Assembly: GCF_901447495.1 (NCBI RefSeq) | Contig: NZ_CABDWS010000033.1 | Location: 1-33,237, forward strand | Reading direction: 5' to 3' | Source: Haloimpatiens lingqiaonensis | GTDB taxonomy: Bacteria > Bacillota > Clostridia > Clostridiales > Clostridiaceae | DNA length: 33,237 nt | In this document: piece after piece, positions 16,710 to 25,179 of the stretch | How positions within the stretch are numbered: position 1 is the first letter of the stretch | How the letters are laid out: each line of letters opens with the position of its first letter | Program-made: the position numbers and the translations under genes | Notes under the pieces: model-generated | What the model saw: the letters and a program-made list of their open reading frames with translations, nothing else | What the model was told of the DNA's origin: nothing | Databases searched by the model: none

Positions 16710-16786
16710 TTAACTTTCGCAGTTATAAAATATACATTGGAGAAATTCCATAATTCCACCACATTGCACCTTATTGTGGTGGAATC
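16710..16786. repeat. Solo R2 end followed by R1 copy D (half element)
   Basis: TTAACTTTCGCAGTTATAAAA (16710-16730, here given in one piece up to its 20th base and one more A) matches the R2 end. Directly after, GGAGAAATTCCATAATTCC leads into a perfect hairpin ATTCCACCACA/TGTGGTGGAAT (16753-16763 with 16775-16785) as in copy A. Only one end of R1 is present. It lies upstream of the M24 peptidase. Confidence 0.6.
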
Positions 16787-16875
16787 ATAATATTCCTATA
16801 GAACTATTCAAATATTGATATTCCACATTGTAAATGTTTTAATATAGTTAGATTACTAAAAAGGACGGTGTTATT

Positions 16876-17964
16876 ATGAATAAAAATAGAATAGAAAAAG
16901 TTATACAAAACATGAAAAACAAAAATATAGATCAGCTTATAGTAACTTCACCTACTTCTATATACTATTTGCTGGATTTAACTATTGAGCCCGGTGAAAG
17001 ACTTATGGCATTATACATAAATAAAGAAGGTACTATAAAGTTCTTTGCCAATGAATTATTTGCACTAGATTCTAACATAGGTGTAGAATTAGTTCTTCAT
17101 AAAGACGGAGAAGATCCTATAGAACAAATAGCTTCTACATGCAAGGACAATTGCATATTTGGAGTAGACAAAACTTGGCCGTCTCACTTTTTAATTTCAT
17201 TAATGAATAAAAAACCTAACCTTAAATTTGTAAACAGTTCTATTGTTGTAGACGAGGTTAGAATGATAAAAGATTCAAAAGAATTAGACCTTTTAAGAAA
17301 TGCTTCCATTATAAACGACAAGGTTATAGACGAACTAATAAATTCTATACATCCAGAAAAAACTGAAAAAGACTTAGCAGAAAGCATAGCTGATTTATAT
17401 AGAAAACATAATACTTATGAATTTTCCTTTTACCCTATAGCAGCTTATGGCCCAAATGCAGCTTCTCCTCACCATGATTCAGATGGTACAAAACTAAAAT
17501 CTGGAGACTGCATAATTCTAGATATAGGCGGCAGAACTAATGGTTATTGCTCAGATATGACAAGGACAGTATTCTATGGGGAACCCGATGAAGAAAGCAA
17601 AAAAATATATAATACTGTTTTAGAATCTAACTTAGCAGGAATAGCTGCTGTTAAGCCTGGCGTTAAGCTTTGTGATATAGACAAAGCCTCAAGAGATGTT
17701 ATAGAAAAAGCTGGCTACGGCAAATACTTTAATCACAGAACAGGTCACAACATAGGCATAGAAGATCACGAATACCCTAGCGTAGGACCTACTGATGAGG
17801 AAATAGCAAAACCTGGCATGGTTTTCTCTATAGAACCTGGCATATATGTACCTGGAAAATGTGGAGTTAGAATAGAAGATCTAGTTATAGTAACTGAAGA
17901 TGGTTGCGAAGTGTTAAATAATTACCCTAAAGAACTAAAAATTGTGACAGAACCACAAATTTAG
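16876..17964 (+). CDS. M24 family Xaa-Pro peptidase
   Basis: This cytoplasmic dinuclear-metal aminopeptidase should cleave the N-terminal residue before proline. The 362 residues form a creatinase-like N-terminal domain (1-125) and the pita-bread catalytic domain (about 135-355). The five metal ligands are visible: Asp216 (LDIGG), Asp227 (CSDMTRT), His291 (TGHNIGIEDHE), Glu320 (SIEPGIYVPG) and Glu334 (VRIEDLV). Start after AAAAGGACGG. It appears monocistronic. The promoter is not clear; TTGATA (16815) with TTTAAT (16838) is a weak candidate. Confidence 0.93.
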   Translation: MNKNRIEKVIQNMKNKNIDQLIVTSPTSIYYLLDLTIEPGERLMALYINKEGTIKFFANELFALDSNIGVELVLHKDGEDPIEQIASTCKDNCIFGVDKTWPSHFLISLMNKKPNLKFVNSSIVVDEVRMIKDSKELDLLRNASIINDKVIDELINSIHPEKTEKDLAESIADLYRKHNTYEFSFYPIAAYGPNAASPHHDSDGTKLKSGDCIILDIGGRTNGYCSDMTRTVFYGEPDEESKKIYNTVLESNLAGIAAVKPGVKLCDIDKASRDVIEKAGYGKYFNHRTGHNIGIEDHEYPSVGPTDEEIAKPGMVFSIEPGIYVPGKCGVRIEDLVIVTEDGCEVLNNYPKELKIVTEPQI

Positions 17965-18250
17965 TGGCTAGTGGGCCAGAGGGCTAGTGGGCTAGTTAAG
18001 GAGGATTTTCCTTCGCTTTGCTATGGAAAATCTTTAATTTATAAAAAAGAGAGCGCTCATAATATTTTTTTGGCGTAGCCCTTCTTTTAATCTCCAATCC
18101 TAGCTAATAACAATATTTCTACTAATTGTTAGATATAATTATTAACTTTGATTAGATACTAGTGAATAACCAATTATTAAAATAAAATATTGGATAAAAT
18201 TTACTATATTTTGCCGTAAGGCACTAGTTTGCATAAACCTTAGATTTAAG
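17965..18250 (+). repeat. Gene-free gap: GGCTAGTG tandem repeat and R3 copy
   Basis: Short GGCTAGTG-type repeats (17965-17996) recur in inverted form at 18300-18335. Between them is an R3 copy (about 17998-18247): AAGGAGGATTTTCC, GGAAAATCTTTAATTTATAA, AGCGCTCATAATATTTTTT and TTTTGCCGTAAGGCA match the complement of 11205-11400. The middle is longer here. No gene is seen. Confidence 0.6.
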
Positions 18251-18263
18251 TTAATCCCAAAAA

Positions 18264-18298
18264 GATACTATAATTTCACAACGTGAAATTATAGTATC
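18264..18298. terminator. Perfect hairpin after the peptidase region
   Basis: GATACTATAATTTCAC (18264-18279) and its complement (18283-18298) form 16 perfect pairs with a 3-nt loop; CTTT follows on the plus strand and TTTTTGGG on the minus strand. It may work in both directions. Confidence 0.55.
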
Positions 18299-18336
18299 CT
18301 TTACTAGCCCTCTAGCACACTAGCCCCCTAGCCCCC

Positions 18337-18378
18337 TTAAGCCATAAATTGCGGCACCCTTGCCGCAATTTATGCTTA
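18337..18378 (-). terminator. Hairpin at the end of the hydrogenase-like gene
   Basis: TTAAG plus CATAAATTGCGGCA pairs with TGCCGCAATTTATG plus CTTAA around CCCT, with one bulged C. It begins in the stop codon of the minus-strand gene. No T run follows. Confidence 0.55.
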
Positions 18379-19722
18379 AAACTCTCTTTCAAAAATCTGT
18401 ATTTTCTCTTTATTCTTAAAGTCCTCTACTCCGTCAATTCCTATAAGCTTTAAGACTTCATTCATACACTCGTTATTTAAGGATACCCTTACCTTTGAAT
18501 TTTCAGCAGTTTCATCTACTATTTTCTTGCCTTCTTCTGCTGGAATTAAAGCTTTAGGTCCTCCTACACAACCGCCTATACATCCCATACCTTCTATGAA
18601 GTTGGCATCTATTTCTCCTTTTACTGCTTTATCAAGTATTTCCTTGCACTCCTTAACTCCGTGAGCTTGAGCTGTCTTTACTTTTCCTTTTCTTTCTGGG
18701 AATAGAGTCTCTATGGCTTCACTTACAGCTATAGAAACTCCACCAGTTCTCGCATATAGTCTTCCTTCTCTAGATGCATATTCACTGGTGAAATCCTCTT
18801 CCATACCACTAGGATTTATATCCAAAACCTCAAATATTCCTTTAACCTCTTCAAAGGTTAAAACAAAATCTATGGCTCCTTTTATGTCTTCATTTTTAGC
18901 TTCAGCTTTTTTAGCAATACATGGCCCTACAAACACCACTTTACAATTTGGATTTAATTTCTTCAAAACTCTTCCCGCTGCAATCATTGGAGAAACTGAA
19001 GGTGAAACATCCTTTACTAAATCTTTATAAACCCTTTTAAGCATTCCTACCCACATAGGACAGCAGCAAGAAGTTATCATTATATCCTTTTCACTTTTTA
19101 CATGGGCATCAAACTCAATAGCTTCTTTTAAAGTCAACATATCTGCAAAAAATGCCACTTCCACCATATCTGAAAAGCCAACCTTTTTAAAAGCAGTTCT
19201 CATTTTTTCTAAAGAAACATCTCTTCCAAACTGACCTGCTATAGCCGGTGCCACTGCTGCTATCACTGGTACATCTGATTTAAGAATATCTACTAAAGGC
19301 ATGAATTCTATTCTATCTAAATATCCACCATTTTCACAAGCTGTAACGCATCTACCGCAATCTGTGCATAAATCTTCATTTATGTATATTTTATTTTCTT
19401 CATTTAATATTGCATTAAAAGGGCATGCTTTTTGACATAGAGTTTTTCCTTCCTCATCTGCACACTCCATAGTGCACTCTCCAATTTTGTGCACTATTTT
19501 AGCTTTTCTTTCATAGCCCTTCATGGCACTTTCCAGTGAATTTATAAAATTTTCATCATCAATGTACTCTACCGTAACACCGCATAAGGATGATATTACT
19601 TTAGAAAGTTTCTTCTTTTCATTTCCGGACTCCTTTAATATATTCCCTACTTCACTTTTAAAATTACCTTCTTCTTTTGCCCATAAAATTCTTTTAAATA
19701 AATCCTTATATTTCTCTTTCAT
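18376..19722 (-). CDS. Ferredoxin-[FeFe] hydrogenase-domain protein
   Basis: Two 4Fe-4S motifs (Cys83/87/96/100 and Cys119/122/125/129) precede an H-cluster domain. H-cluster segments are ITSCCCPMW (216-224), VGPCIAKKAE (265-274) and EGMGCIGGCVGG (377-388). Four expected cluster ligands are there, but the second motif has Gly266 where catalytic enzymes have Met (MPC), and the first has three Cys in a row. The compact 448-residue form resembles the putatively sensory or bifurcation-unrelated [FeFe] groups more than the classical fermentative enzyme. The first cluster spacing is unusual. No good ribosome site precedes the ATG; an in-frame stop lies just upstream, so no longer form is possible. 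No maturation genes are nearby. Confidence 0.85.
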   Translation of the reverse strand: MKEKYKDLFKRILWAKEEGNFKSEVGNILKESGNEKKKLSKVISSLCGVTVEYIDDENFINSLESAMKGYERKAKIVHKIGECTMECADEEGKTLCQKACPFNAILNEENKIYINEDLCTDCGRCVTACENGGYLDRIEFMPLVDILKSDVPVIAAVAPAIAGQFGRDVSLEKMRTAFKKVGFSDMVEVAFFADMLTLKEAIEFDAHVKSEKDIMITSCCCPMWVGMLKRVYKDLVKDVSPSVSPMIAAGRVLKKLNPNCKVVFVGPCIAKKAEAKNEDIKGAIDFVLTFEEVKGIFEVLDINPSGMEEDFTSEYASREGRLYARTGGVSIAVSEAIETLFPERKGKVKTAQAHGVKECKEILDKAVKGEIDANFIEGMGCIGGCVGGPKALIPAEEGKKIVDETAENSKVRVSLNNECMNEVLKLIGIDGVEDFKNKEKIQIFEREF

Positions 19723-19900
19723 AAATTATATGTAGTGAGTTTTTAGAACATCACTAGCCTATTCTCCCTTCTTTTCTTCATTTTGCAATATATTTAAAAT
19801 TATTCCCTAGTACACTTATATTATGCTAAAAAAATCAGCCCTTAAAGAAGCGTTCACTTAGGGATTGAAGAAAACTTAACTGAACAGCTTCAAGCGGAGC

Positions 19901-19949
19901 AAAAAGACCAGCCATATTCAAGCATATGTACTTGAAATGGCTGGTCTTT
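19901..19949 (-). terminator. Terminator of the type I restriction operon
   Basis: A 13-bp perfect stem (19937-19949 with 19903-19915, AAAGACCAGCCAT type) ends in a T run on the minus strand. It lies 14 bases after the hsdR stop. Confidence 0.85.
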
Positions 19950-19962
19950 GTCTTCCGTCATT

Positions 19963-22900
19963 TTACTGTAATTCATTTTCAGACATTTTTTCTGCTTGTT
20001 CAATAATTAATTTAACTGCATCTGCTTGTTTATCAGGTGGATACTTATATTTACGTAGAAGCCGCTTAACGGTAATGCGCATCTGAGCACGTACACTTTC
20101 ACGTACATCCCAGTCAACTTTCATGCTATTTCGTATATTAATTGTTAGTTCTTTTGCAATTTGCTTCAGCACATCATTTTCATAGAATTCTCTGGCGGAT
20201 TCATTTTCAGATATAGCATCATAAAATGCTAACTCATCATCAGATAAACCTAGTTCTTCACCTCTTTTATGAAGACTATTCAAATCTTTTGCCATTTCGA
20301 TAAGCGTTTTAATAACTTCAGCAGTTTCGATTGACCGATTAGCATACTTAATAACTGATGCTTCTAGCATTTCTGAGAATTTTTTAGCTTGAACAACGTT
20401 TTTCCTAGAAATCGCCTTAATTCTACCATCAAGCAATCTTCGTAATAGTTCTAATGCTAAATTTTTTTGCGGAAGCCCTCTAACTTCCTCTAAAAATTCA
20501 TCAGAAAGTATGGATATGTCTGGTCTATTTAAGCCTACTGCTGCAAGAATATCTACTATCTCTTCTGAAATAACAGATTTTGAAACTAGTTGTTCTATTT
20601 CATATTCAACTTGATCCTTTGTTTTCTTAGGTTTACCTTTGGGTAACAATTTTATTATTCCGGCTTTGACCGCTTTAAAAAAACTTATCTCAAGGTTAAT
20701 TTCTTGTGCTTTTTCTGATGTGGCGCATAGAGCATATGCTTTTCCTATCTCAACTACAAAGTTTAGAAAGTCTTTTTTTTCTTCTTCTTTTTTCCCAAGA
20801 ATGAAGTCTACACATCTAACTATACAATCTATTCTTTGAGATGCTGTACCATCTAAGTAACAGCTATAATCGAATCCGTGTAACAAACCTTTTATTTGCT
20901 CATATTTTTCCATCATTAAATCTACTGCAACCTGAGGATCAATACCAGTTGTTTTTCTATCAGAAGGGGTATATTGTGCAAGGGCACTTCGAAGATTATC
21001 AGCTATACCGATGTAATCTACAACTAATCCACCAGGTTTATCTTTAAACACACGATTGACTCGCGCTATAGCTTGCATTAGGTTATGCCCACTCATAGGT
21101 TTATCAATATACATAGTATGCAAACACGGAACATCGAAACCTGTTAGCCACATATCACAAACAATCACTACCTTTAACTCATCATGCGGATCTTTCATCC
21201 TTTTTGCAAGAATTTTTTTCTGAGCAGAAGTAGTTGAGTGTATCTGAAATTCTGGTGGATCTGACGCAGCTGATGTCATAATAACTTTAATTGTTCCTTT
21301 ATCCACTTCAGAATTATGCCATTCTGGACGATATTTAATAATTTTTGAGTATAGTTTAACAGCAATGTTTCTAGACATTGTTACAAACATAGCTTTGCCA
21401 CTAAGTGCACTCTGTCTCAAATCATAATGGTGTAAAAAATCCTTTGCAATAACATCAAGACGAGTATCGGTTCCTACAAGAGCTTCTAGTCTAGCCCACT
21501 TTCTTTGTTGATTGATTACATATGTTTCTTCTTGTTCTTTTACAATTTCCGCATATTCAATATCTATTTTAGGCTTGAACTCCTGAGGAATATCAAGCTT
21601 TGCAATTCGGCTTTCATAATATATAGGAACGGTTGTTCTATCTTTGACTGCCTGCGTTAAATCATAAATATCAATATAATCTCCAAATAATGCAGGTGTG
21701 TTTTTGTCACTCAATTCTACTGGAGTACCAGTAAAACCTATAAAAGAGGCATTTGGTAAAGCATCGCGCATATATTTAGCAAATCCAAAAGATACCTTGC
21801 CATCCTTCTCTTTAGCTTCTAGTCCATATTGGCTACGATGTGCTTCATCTGCAATTACTATTACGTTACGACGATTTGTTAGTGCTTCATTACTTTGATC
21901 ACTTTCATCAGGTAGAAATTTCTGGATAGTAGTAAATATAACTCCACCAGATTCAACACTTAATAAATCTCTTAATTGTTTCCGGTTTTCTGCTTGCTTT
22001 GGAATTTGACGTAAGTAGTAAGCACTTTTGGCAAATGTTCCGTAAAGCTGATCATCTAGATCGTTTCTATCTGTAATAATAACTATCGTAGGATTGTTTA
22101 GCTCAAGAACTAATTGTCGGGCATACATTAGCATGGAAAAGCTTTTTCCACTTCCTTGTGTATGCCAAATAACACCTACTTTTCTATCTCCATTTTCTGC
22201 AGCAGCAATATGTGTTTTATATAATGCTTTTTTTACTGCAAAATACTGGTGATAACCAGCAAGTATCTTAAAAGATTTATCCTCTTCATGAACAAAAAAC
22301 GTATAATTTGATATTATGTCCAAAATACGTTTTTTGTCCATCATTCCTTGTAGCATTACTTTCAATTGAGGCGAAGATTCCGGTGCTTCACCGTTTCCAT
22401 CAACAGTTCGCCAAAACATAAAACGATCAAAATCTGAAGAAATTGTTCCTACCTTTGCGTTTATTCCATCGCTTGTAACTAAGAAGGCATTGTAATTGAA
22501 AACAGTAGGGATATCTTTTTTATATGTTTGTAATTGATTGAAGCCTTCAACAATACCAATATCTTCATTGGACGCATTCTTCAATTCAATGATTGCAAGC
22601 GGTATACCGTTTATAAAGACAACAACATCGGGACGACGTTCTTTACCATTCTCGATAATTGTATACTGGTTTACAGCTAAAAATTCATTATTATTAATGT
22701 CTGTTAAATCGAAAACATAGGCTTTTTCAGTTTTTACATTTCCGTCTTTTGTTCGTATTTCTACATCAATCCCGTCAGTTATCATTTTAAAAAAAGCGAC
22801 ATTGTTCTGTGTGATAGACATACTTTGATGGCGCGTTATTTTTTTTACCAAATCATCAATTACCTTATCAGAGTACTGTCGGTTAACTCTCTTGAGGGCA

Positions 22901-23058
22901 CTGTGCAGACGATCATACAAGACAACATCTCCAAAACTCTCCCGTTCTGCAAAACTGCCGCCAGGTGAGATATCTGGGCCATAAATTGTTTGGTAGCCTA
23001 AATCTTGAAACCACTCCATTACTGCTTGCTCAAGATGGTATTCAATAAAATTTGACAT
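19963..23058 (-). CDS. hsdR: Type I restriction enzyme, R subunit
   Basis: This is the motor and nuclease subunit of a type I restriction-modification complex (R2M2S). Numbered from the start used here (1031 residues): nuclease motif with Asp144 (RPDVVVF) and Glu158-x-Lys160 (ELK); helicase Walker A HTQGSGKSF near 299-307; DEAH at 404-407; GFTGTP motif III near 441-446; later TGFDVPCLHTMYIDKPM and QAIARVNRVF. I prefer ATG 23058 with AGGTGAG 4 bases upstream; a GTG three codons earlier overlaps the FRG gene and has poor spacing. Last gene of the operon, one base after the FRG stop. It appears intact. Confidence 0.95.
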   Translation of the reverse strand: MSNFIEYHLEQAVMEWFQDLGYQTIYGPDISPGGSFAERESFGDVVLYDRLHSALKRVNRQYSDKVIDDLVKKITRHQSMSITQNNVAFFKMITDGIDVEIRTKDGNVKTEKAYVFDLTDINNNEFLAVNQYTIIENGKERRPDVVVFINGIPLAIIELKNASNEDIGIVEGFNQLQTYKKDIPTVFNYNAFLVTSDGINAKVGTISSDFDRFMFWRTVDGNGEAPESSPQLKVMLQGMMDKKRILDIISNYTFFVHEEDKSFKILAGYHQYFAVKKALYKTHIAAAENGDRKVGVIWHTQGSGKSFSMLMYARQLVLELNNPTIVIITDRNDLDDQLYGTFAKSAYYLRQIPKQAENRKQLRDLLSVESGGVIFTTIQKFLPDESDQSNEALTNRRNVIVIADEAHRSQYGLEAKEKDGKVSFGFAKYMRDALPNASFIGFTGTPVELSDKNTPALFGDYIDIYDLTQAVKDRTTVPIYYESRIAKLDIPQEFKPKIDIEYAEIVKEQEETYVINQQRKWARLEALVGTDTRLDVIAKDFLHHYDLRQSALSGKAMFVTMSRNIAVKLYSKIIKYRPEWHNSEVDKGTIKVIMTSAASDPPEFQIHSTTSAQKKILAKRMKDPHDELKVVIVCDMWLTGFDVPCLHTMYIDKPMSGHNLMQAIARVNRVFKDKPGGLVVDYIGIADNLRSALAQYTPSDRKTTGIDPQVAVDLMMEKYEQIKGLLHGFDYSCYLDGTASQRIDCIVRCVDFILGKKEEEKKDFLNFVVEIGKAYALCATSEKAQEINLEISFFKAVKAGIIKLLPKGKPKKTKDQVEYEIEQLVSKSVISEEIVDILAAVGLNRPDISILSDEFLEEVRGLPQKNLALELLRRLLDGRIKAISRKNVVQAKKFSEMLEASVIKYANRSIETAEVIKTLIEMAKDLNSLHKRGEELGLSDDELAFYDAISENESAREFYENDVLKQIAKELTINIRNSMKVDWDVRESVRAQMRITVKRLLRKYKYPPDKQADAVKLIIEQAEKMSENELQ

Positions 23059-23059
23059 A

Positions 23060-23950
23060 TCACTCACCTACCTTTATGTGATGTTTGCTTTTTATGTATG
23101 AAGTCTGATGTTCAAGCTCTGGATACACAAAAGCTTCATTAATACCTATAATATCTAGTTCTTTAAGTATCGATTGTTTGTGCTCTTGCGGAATAACCAA
23201 AGAGCGTGGAATGCCGTCGCCAAAGTCTTTAATAAGCTGATCCTTTAAATTAAATGTATTCTTAAGGAAATAATCTGGTTTGTCAATGTCTATACCCAGT
23301 AGTAAGAAAGCTCCATTTTGCCTTTTAATTCGTTCGTTATTTTTGGGGGCAACAACAGGAATATACTTTGTTCTAAATATGTTCTCGAGTTTTTCATTTT
23401 TTTCTTTATAATCTAAAGCATTATTTATTAAACCTTTTTGAACAAAATAGTCAACAAAAGCTTCAATGCTTTTCCCATCATATTCAGCAAGTGCAGCAAA
23501 ATACTGTACTTGCTTTTCTGTTGGACGCTGTAATGATTCTATGAGAATAAGTATTTCACCATCTTTATCTTCACAAGTTTTGTCAGAGCAGGCAAAATAT
23601 AAAGCTATAAGAGGATTTGTTGTAACATCAATTAACCTTGTTGGAAGCCCATAATGCTGCATTTTCACGAGCTGCTCAAAATCAGTCATGTGATTACCAA
23701 ACTCATATGGTTCTTGCAAAATCAAGTCATTAATTAAAGCTGTTTCTTTACTAATCATGTTGTTGCGGAAAATACTAGCATCCATTGGAAAGTCAATATT
23801 TGCTTGCCCTCTAAATAGCAAAGTGCCTGTTGTGTTGTTTTCAATAATTGTGCTATTGTATCTTGAAATCTTGTCGAATAAGTGTCCAACACTAAAAACT
23901 GTAGCTTCCTCTTCGAATGCTTCTTGTACATATTCTTCATAATCAGTCAT
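23060..23950 (-). CDS. FRG-domain protein within the type I operon
   Basis: This 296-residue protein has the FRG domain: LLFRGQA (FRGQ at 46-49), then HYGLPTRLIDVT (99-110) and NPLIALYFAC (112-121), then a strand ending GEILIL. No membrane segment or signal is seen. FRG proteins are common beside restriction and other defence genes; the biochemical activity is not established to my knowledge. Its coding region overlaps hsdS by one base (TAATG) and ends one base before hsdR, so it is translationally coupled and must be made with the complex. It could be an effector, an accessory specificity or control factor, or an independent defence protein. Confidence 0.85.
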   Translation of the reverse strand: MTDYEEYVQEAFEEEATVFSVGHLFDKISRYNSTIIENNTTGTLLFRGQANIDFPMDASIFRNNMISKETALINDLILQEPYEFGNHMTDFEQLVKMQHYGLPTRLIDVTTNPLIALYFACSDKTCEDKDGEILILIESLQRPTEKQVQYFAALAEYDGKSIEAFVDYFVQKGLINNALDYKEKNEKLENIFRTKYIPVVAPKNNERIKRQNGAFLLLGIDIDKPDYFLKNTFNLKDQLIKDFGDGIPRSLVIPQEHKQSILKELDIIGINEAFVYPELEHQTSYIKSKHHIKVGE

Positions 23951-25176
23951 TATGCCTCACCTACTTCCACTGGTAATTCTCCGCTTATAAGCTTTGGTAA
24001 AAGAGTATCTCTTATTTCAGCCAAAACAGCATTTTCTTCTTTTAGTTTTGCTATTTTCTGCTCTATAGGTTTTGCTATTTCTTCAAATCTCAACTGAAGA
24101 TCCATTGGGGGTACGATTATATCAAAGAATTTAAAGGCTTCAAACGGAAAGTTCTGGCGTGTTGTACCTATTGCATGGTGTTTGATGTTTTCCAAAAACA
24201 TAGGCTGCTTCATATAATAATAGAAAAATGTCGGCGTAATGGTTTCTTTCATTTCAAACACAACATAAATAGGACTAACTAAACCAGCATCAAAATCAGT
24301 AAGCATTGCAATAGAGCCGATATTTGCTCTAGCTGGGTTATATGCTACTTGATTTCGTTTAACAATTTTGTAATTGGTAGTTTTTTTGCTGTATACCTGT
24401 TTGGTAAAAACATCATCAGAAAGTTTAAATTCACCTTCTTTTACAACTGAAAGCACCGGGTAATTTAAATTATCAATATTTTTTTCGCGAATTTCATTGA
24501 TATTATTAAAAACATTAGAATAAACCCATCCATTAGGAATACCTTCTTTAAGTTGATCAATATCCTTTGAAAAATTAAAGTCAATAAACCAATCCTTATA
24601 AATCGCCTGTATTAATTCCTCAAGGATTCTAATGTAATATTTATTCTTTGATATCTTTTTTTGTAAAGATGTAATTTTATTAGCAATGTTCTTTTGAACC
24701 GAAAGTGGTGGTATTATTAAGTTGATTTTATTTAATAATTTTATTGGTAGTTGCGGTTGTGCACTACCAGTTTTTATTGAATGAATCTGATTTTGAACAA
24801 ATTTAGATTGTAATATATAGTATAAATATTCATTACAATACTCGTTCTTAGTGTTTCTTAGAATAACCATTCCTGAGTTGATTCTAATATTATCATAAGG
24901 AACATTTTCATCATAAATGGCAACATTCCCCACAGTTCCTCTCGTAGTTAGAACAATGTCTCCCCTTGTTAGCTTTCCTTTACGTAGTAACTCATCATGC
25001 TCTTGAGTAATAAAAATAGTATTTTGAAAATCAAATCCTGAAACAGTCACATTTTTTGCATTCAAAAATAAACAATACCCCTTGTCATAAAAATCAGTCT
25101 TCTTTGGGTAATTTTTACCACGATCTCCATCAATTATTTCTATTGAGGTATTCTCAATAGGTACAATATCAAACAT
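23950..25176 (-). CDS. hsdS: Type I restriction-modification specificity subunit
   Basis: This 408-residue subunit sets the target sequence for both methylation and restriction. It has two target-recognition domains (about 1-150 and 205-360), each followed by a conserved helical spacer. The first spacer ends ELIQAIYKDWFIDF; the second ends IEQKIAKLKEENAVLAEIRDTLLPKLISGEL, here described as positions about 370-402. Each half keeps a PP-containing segment (IIPPL, IVPPM). The ribosome site AGGAGG lies in the last codons of hsdM, which ends 3 bases before. There are no flanking inverted hsdS fragments. The recognition sequence cannot be predicted by eye. Confidence 0.93.
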   Translation of the reverse strand: MFDIVPIENTSIEIIDGDRGKNYPKKTDFYDKGYCLFLNAKNVTVSGFDFQNTIFITQEHDELLRKGKLTRGDIVLTTRGTVGNVAIYDENVPYDNIRINSGMVILRNTKNEYCNEYLYYILQSKFVQNQIHSIKTGSAQPQLPIKLLNKINLIIPPLSVQKNIANKITSLQKKISKNKYYIRILEELIQAIYKDWFIDFNFSKDIDQLKEGIPNGWVYSNVFNNINEIREKNIDNLNYPVLSVVKEGEFKLSDDVFTKQVYSKKTTNYKIVKRNQVAYNPARANIGSIAMLTDFDAGLVSPIYVVFEMKETITPTFFYYYMKQPMFLENIKHHAIGTTRQNFPFEAFKFFDIIVPPMDLQLRFEEIAKPIEQKIAKLKEENAVLAEIRDTLLPKLISGELPVEVGEA

Positions 25177-25179
25177 GAA

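Noticed and set aside
23950-25176. Phase-variable hsdS
   Set aside because: A single hsdS is present with no inverted partial copies, recombinase or long simple repeats nearby.
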